From Xylophilus rhododendri (lineage in GTDB: Bacteria; Pseudomonadota; Gammaproteobacteria; Burkholderiales; Burkholderiaceae_C), in NCBI RefSeq assembly GCF_009906855.1, contig NZ_CP047650.1, positions 3,968,001 through 4,032,000 of the forward strand: a stretch of DNA of 64,000 nt, read 5' to 3'. Below are positions 61,385-64,000 of the stretch, one piece after another (the first letter of the stretch is position 1; each line of letters opens with the position of its first letter). Position numbers and translations under genes: made by a program. Under the pieces are notes generated by a model. It had not been told where the DNA came from. It ran no database searches and was given only the letters and a program-made list of their open reading frames with translations.

Positions 61385-62500
61385 ATGAACGCCCCCACCG
61401 CCACCGAGCCCTGGTACCCGCACGTCGAGAAGACCAGCAGAACCGACGACGAACGTATCAAGGACATCACCGTGTTGCCGCCTCCCGAACATCTGATCCG
61501 CTTCTTCCCGATCCGCGGCACCGCGGTCGAGAACCTCATCACCGGCACCCGCGGCCGCATCCGCGACATCATGGGCGGCACCGACGATCGGCTGCTGGTC
61601 ATCATCGGCCCCTGCTCGATCCACGATCCGGCCGCCGCGGTGGAATACGCCCGCCGCCTGGTGGTGCAGCGCGAGAAGTACGCCGACACGCTGGAGATCG
61701 TGATGCGTGTCTACTTCGAGAAGCCGCGCACCACGGTCGGCTGGAAGGGCCTGATCAACGACCCCTACCTCGACGAGAGCTTCCGCATCGACGAAGGCCT
61801 GCGCATCGCCCGCCAGCTGCTGATCGACATCAACCGCCTGGGCCTGCCGGCCGGCAGCGAGTTCCTCGACGTGATCTCGCCGCAATACATCGGCGACCTG
61901 ATCTCCTGGGGCGCCATCGGTGCCCGCACCACCGAAAGCCAGGTGCACCGCGAGCTGGCCTCGGGCATCTCGGCGCCGATCGGCTTCAAGAACGGCACCG
62001 ACGGCAACATCCGCATCGCCACCGACGCCATCCAGGCGGCGGCGCGCGGCCACCACTTCCTGTCGGTGCACAAGAACGGCCAGGTCGCCATCGTGCAGAC
62101 CAATGGCAACCAGGACTGCCACGTCATCCTGCGCGGCGGCAAGGCGCCCAACTACGATGCGGACAGCGTCGCCGCGGCCTGCGCCGATCTGGAAAAGGCC
62201 GGGCTCAATCCCAAGCTGATGGTCGACTGCAGCCATGCCAACAGCAGCAAGCAGCACGAGCGCCAGCTGAATGTGGCCCAGGAACTCGCCGCGCAGATCT
62301 CCGGCGGCTCGCGCAGCGTGTTCGGCGTGATGGTGGAAAGCCATCTGCAGGCCGGCGCGCAGAAGTTCACGCCGGGCAAGGACAACGCCCACGCGCTGCA
62401 GTACGGCCAGAGCATCACCGATGCCTGCCTGGGCTGGGACGACTCGCTGCAGGTGCTTGACGTGCTCTCCGCCGCCGTCAAGGCGCGCCGCCAGGGCTGA
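61385..62500 (+). CDS. aroG: 3-deoxy-7-phosphoheptulonate (DAHP) synthase, class I
   Basis: This 371-residue enzyme performs the first committed step of aromatic amino-acid synthesis, joining phosphoenolpyruvate and erythrose-4-phosphate. It shows 'LLVIIGPCSIHDPAAAVEYA', 'VYFEKPRTTVGWKGLINDPY', 'GLPAGSEFLDVISPQYIGDL', 'SWGAIGARTTESQVHRELAS' and 'MVDCSHANSSKQHERQLNV', covering the metal-binding Cys, His and Asp of the type I-alpha family. The aromatic-rich leader indicates attenuation by charged Phe/Tyr/Trp tRNA in addition to feedback inhibition. Confidence 0.96.
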   Translation: MNAPTATEPWYPHVEKTSRTDDERIKDITVLPPPEHLIRFFPIRGTAVENLITGTRGRIRDIMGGTDDRLLVIIGPCSIHDPAAAVEYARRLVVQREKYADTLEIVMRVYFEKPRTTVGWKGLINDPYLDESFRIDEGLRIARQLLIDINRLGLPAGSEFLDVISPQYIGDLISWGAIGARTTESQVHRELASGISAPIGFKNGTDGNIRIATDAIQAAARGHHFLSVHKNGQVAIVQTNGNQDCHVILRGGKAPNYDADSVAAACADLEKAGLNPKLMVDCSHANSSKQHERQLNVAQELAAQISGGSRSVFGVMVESHLQAGAQKFTPGKDNAHALQYGQSITDACLGWDDSLQVLDVLSAAVKARRQG

Positions 62501-62519
62501 TGGCCCGGCCGGCCGCGGC

Positions 62520-63905
62520 TCAGCCCTTGGCGGCGAGCCCGGCCAGCAACAGCTCGTGCACGCCGCCGAAGCTGCCGTTGCTCATGCAGACGATGTGATC
62601 GCCCGGCTTGGCGGCGGCGAGCACCTGCGCCACCAGGGGCTTGATCGCCTCGGCGGTGCGGCCGCGCTCACCCATGGGCGCCAGGGCTGCGGCCGCGTCC
62701 CAGCCCAGTCCGCCGACGTGGCAGAAGGCCAGGTCGGCATCCTTGAGCGCTGCCGGCAGCTGCGCCGCCATGGTGCCCAGCTTCATGGTGTTGCTGCGCG
62801 GTTCGAACACCGCCAGGATGCGGCTTTCGCCGGGCTGCCGGTCGAGCTGGCGGCGCAGGCCGTCCAGCGTGGTGCGGATGGCCGTCGGGTGGTGGGCGAA
62901 GTCGTCATAGACGGTGACGCCCCCGACCTGGCCGCGCACTTCCATGCGTCGGCGCGGGCTGAGGAATCCGCCCAGCGCCAGCGCCGCGTCGGCCGGCGCC
63001 ACGCCCAGGTGCTCGGCCGCGGCGATCGCCGCCAGGGCGTTGTTCTGGTTGTGCACGCCGGTCAGGCCCCAGCGCACCTGGCCGACGGCCTGGCCATAGG
63101 CGAGCACGGAGAAATCGCCCGGCTCGCCTTCCGCGATGAAATCGGCCAGCACCGGGCCGAAGCGGCGCAGCTCGCTCCAGCAGCCTTGCGCCAGCACCCG
63201 CTCCAGTGCTTCGTCGCCGCCGTTGGAGACGACACGGCCCTGGGCCGGCACGGTGCGCAGCAGGTGGTGGAACTGCCGCTCGATGTCGGCCAGGCTGGCG
63301 AAGATGTCGGCGTGGTCGAACTCCAGGTTGTTGAGCACGGCGGTGCGCGGCCGGTAGTGCACGAACTTGCTGCGTTTGTCGAAGAAGGCCGTGTCGTATT
63401 CGTCCGCCTCGATCACGAAGGCGCTGCCGCCGCCGAGCCGCGCCGACACCCCGAAATTCAGCGGCACGCCGCCGACCAGGAAACCCGGCTTCAGGCCGGC
63501 CTGGTCGAGGATCCAGGCCAGCATGGCGGTGGTGGTGGTCTTGCCATGGGTGCCGGCCACGGCCAGCACATGGCGGCCGTGCAGCACATGCTCGGCCAGC
63601 CATTGCGGACCGCTGGTGTAGCGCGCGCCCGAATCGAGGATGGCCTCCATCAAGGGGAACTTGGGCTGGCCGTCCGGCAGGCGGGCGCGGCTGACCACGT
63701 TGCCGACCACGAACACATCGGGCTTCAGCGCCAGCTGATCGGCGCCGAAACCTTCGATCAGATCGATGCCCAGCGCGCGCAGCTGGTCGCTCATCGGCGG
63801 ATAGACCCCGGCATCGCAGCCGGTGACGCGGTGGCCGGCCTCGCGTGCCAGCGCGGCCACGCCGCCCATGAAAGTGCCGCAGATGCCGAGGATATGGATA
63901 TGCAT
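62520..63905 (-). CDS. mpl: UDP-N-acetylmuramate:L-alanyl-gamma-D-glutamyl-meso-diaminopimelate ligase
   Basis: This 461-residue Mur-ligase-family enzyme recycles murein tripeptide onto UDP-MurNAc. Opening 'MHIHILGICGTFMGGVAALA', ATP loop 'VAGTHGKTTTTAMLAWIL', 'FVIEADEYDTAFFDKRSKFV', 'GVHNQNNALAAIAAAEHLGV' and 'VYDDFAHHPTAIRTTLDGLR' are all standard for Mpl. It converges on aroG with 19 bases between the stops. Confidence 0.95.
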   Translation of the reverse strand: MHIHILGICGTFMGGVAALAREAGHRVTGCDAGVYPPMSDQLRALGIDLIEGFGADQLALKPDVFVVGNVVSRARLPDGQPKFPLMEAILDSGARYTSGPQWLAEHVLHGRHVLAVAGTHGKTTTTAMLAWILDQAGLKPGFLVGGVPLNFGVSARLGGGSAFVIEADEYDTAFFDKRSKFVHYRPRTAVLNNLEFDHADIFASLADIERQFHHLLRTVPAQGRVVSNGGDEALERVLAQGCWSELRRFGPVLADFIAEGEPGDFSVLAYGQAVGQVRWGLTGVHNQNNALAAIAAAEHLGVAPADAALALGGFLSPRRRMEVRGQVGGVTVYDDFAHHPTAIRTTLDGLRRQLDRQPGESRILAVFEPRSNTMKLGTMAAQLPAALKDADLAFCHVGGLGWDAAAALAPMGERGRTAEAIKPLVAQVLAAAKPGDHIVCMSNGSFGGVHELLLAGLAAKG

Positions 63906-63967
63906 GGCGCCGAATTCTAAGGACCCCCGGCTGGCACGGGCTTGCGCTTGCAGGGAGAATTGCGGAC

Positions 63968-64000
63968 ATGGAAACCGCCACCGCCGAGATCGCAGCAGCC
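63968..64000 (+). CDS. 5' end of an unidentified gene leaving the right edge
   Basis: ATG at 63968 follows GGGAGAA by several bases and opens METATAEIAAA, which stays open to the window end. It is divergent from mpl. Too short to identify. Confidence 0.4.
   Translation, partial: METATAEIAAA

Overview
The window is high-GC proteobacterial DNA with dense, mostly short-spaced genes. The gene set (urtABCDE, opgD, mpl, mtgA, a HME-RND metal pump with a PII-like partner, NCS1-permease/kinase fusions) and the style of regulation point to Burkholderiales, probably Comamonadaceae (Acidovorax/Xylophilus-like). Twelve genes or gene groups carry plant-inducible-promoter (PIP/hrp_II) boxes, TTCGB-N15-TTCGB followed 30-32 bases later by a -10-like hexamer. 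A PPR-repeat protein and an F-box-like protein are among them. Together these suggest a plant-associated bacterium with an HrpX/HrpB-controlled type III secretion system encoded elsewhere. No tRNA, rRNA, CRISPR array or transposase was seen.

Layout. (1) 1-9178, minus strand: four large paralogous genes of unknown function, each behind its own PIP box. One is cut by the left edge and one is split by a -1 frame break. (2) 9204-15827, minus strand: a metal-efflux operon (small exported protein, TolC-like, CusB-like, CusA-like, PII-like). (3) 15960-20437: an NCS1-permease/histidine-kinase/receiver fusion and its LuxR-type response regulator. (4) 20458-27219: an island of six candidate effector genes built from two exchangeable modules, most behind PIP boxes. 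It separates the regulator from the urea-transport operon. (5) 27242-33726: urtABCD-urtE, with a 640-bp fold-back palindrome between urtD and urtE. (6) 33733-35014: a PIP-box PPR protein. (7) 35125-39560: MFS transporter, HDOD protein, small exported protein, OpgD. (8) 39644-42563: two paralogous PIP-box genes, one F-box-like and frame-broken, flanking a DUF427 gene. (9) 42574-46349: two 2OG-Fe(II) oxygenases, a VOC protein and an NMT1-type solute-binding protein around a divergent promoter with nested inverted repeats. (10) 46368-52975: ruvC, mtgA, aroE, a TonB-domain protein, an RNase II/R-family gene (frame-broken) and a YqiA-like esterase. (11) 53054-59286: SulP transporter, beta-carbonic anhydrase, rodA, MFS, tldD. 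(12) 59311-61072: a CsgG/DUF4810/DUF799 lipoprotein operon. (13) 61191-62500: aroG behind an aromatic-rich leader peptide and attenuator. (14) mpl, and the first codons of a gene leaving the right edge.

The most interesting content is the PIP-box regulon: a set of largely unrecognised, modular, locally duplicated candidate type III effectors woven between core-metabolism operons. Four genes (three candidate effectors and the RNase II-family gene) carry the same lesion: each reading frame is restored by adding one C to a run of five or six C. That pattern argues for homopolymer under-calling in the assembly rather than true gene decay.
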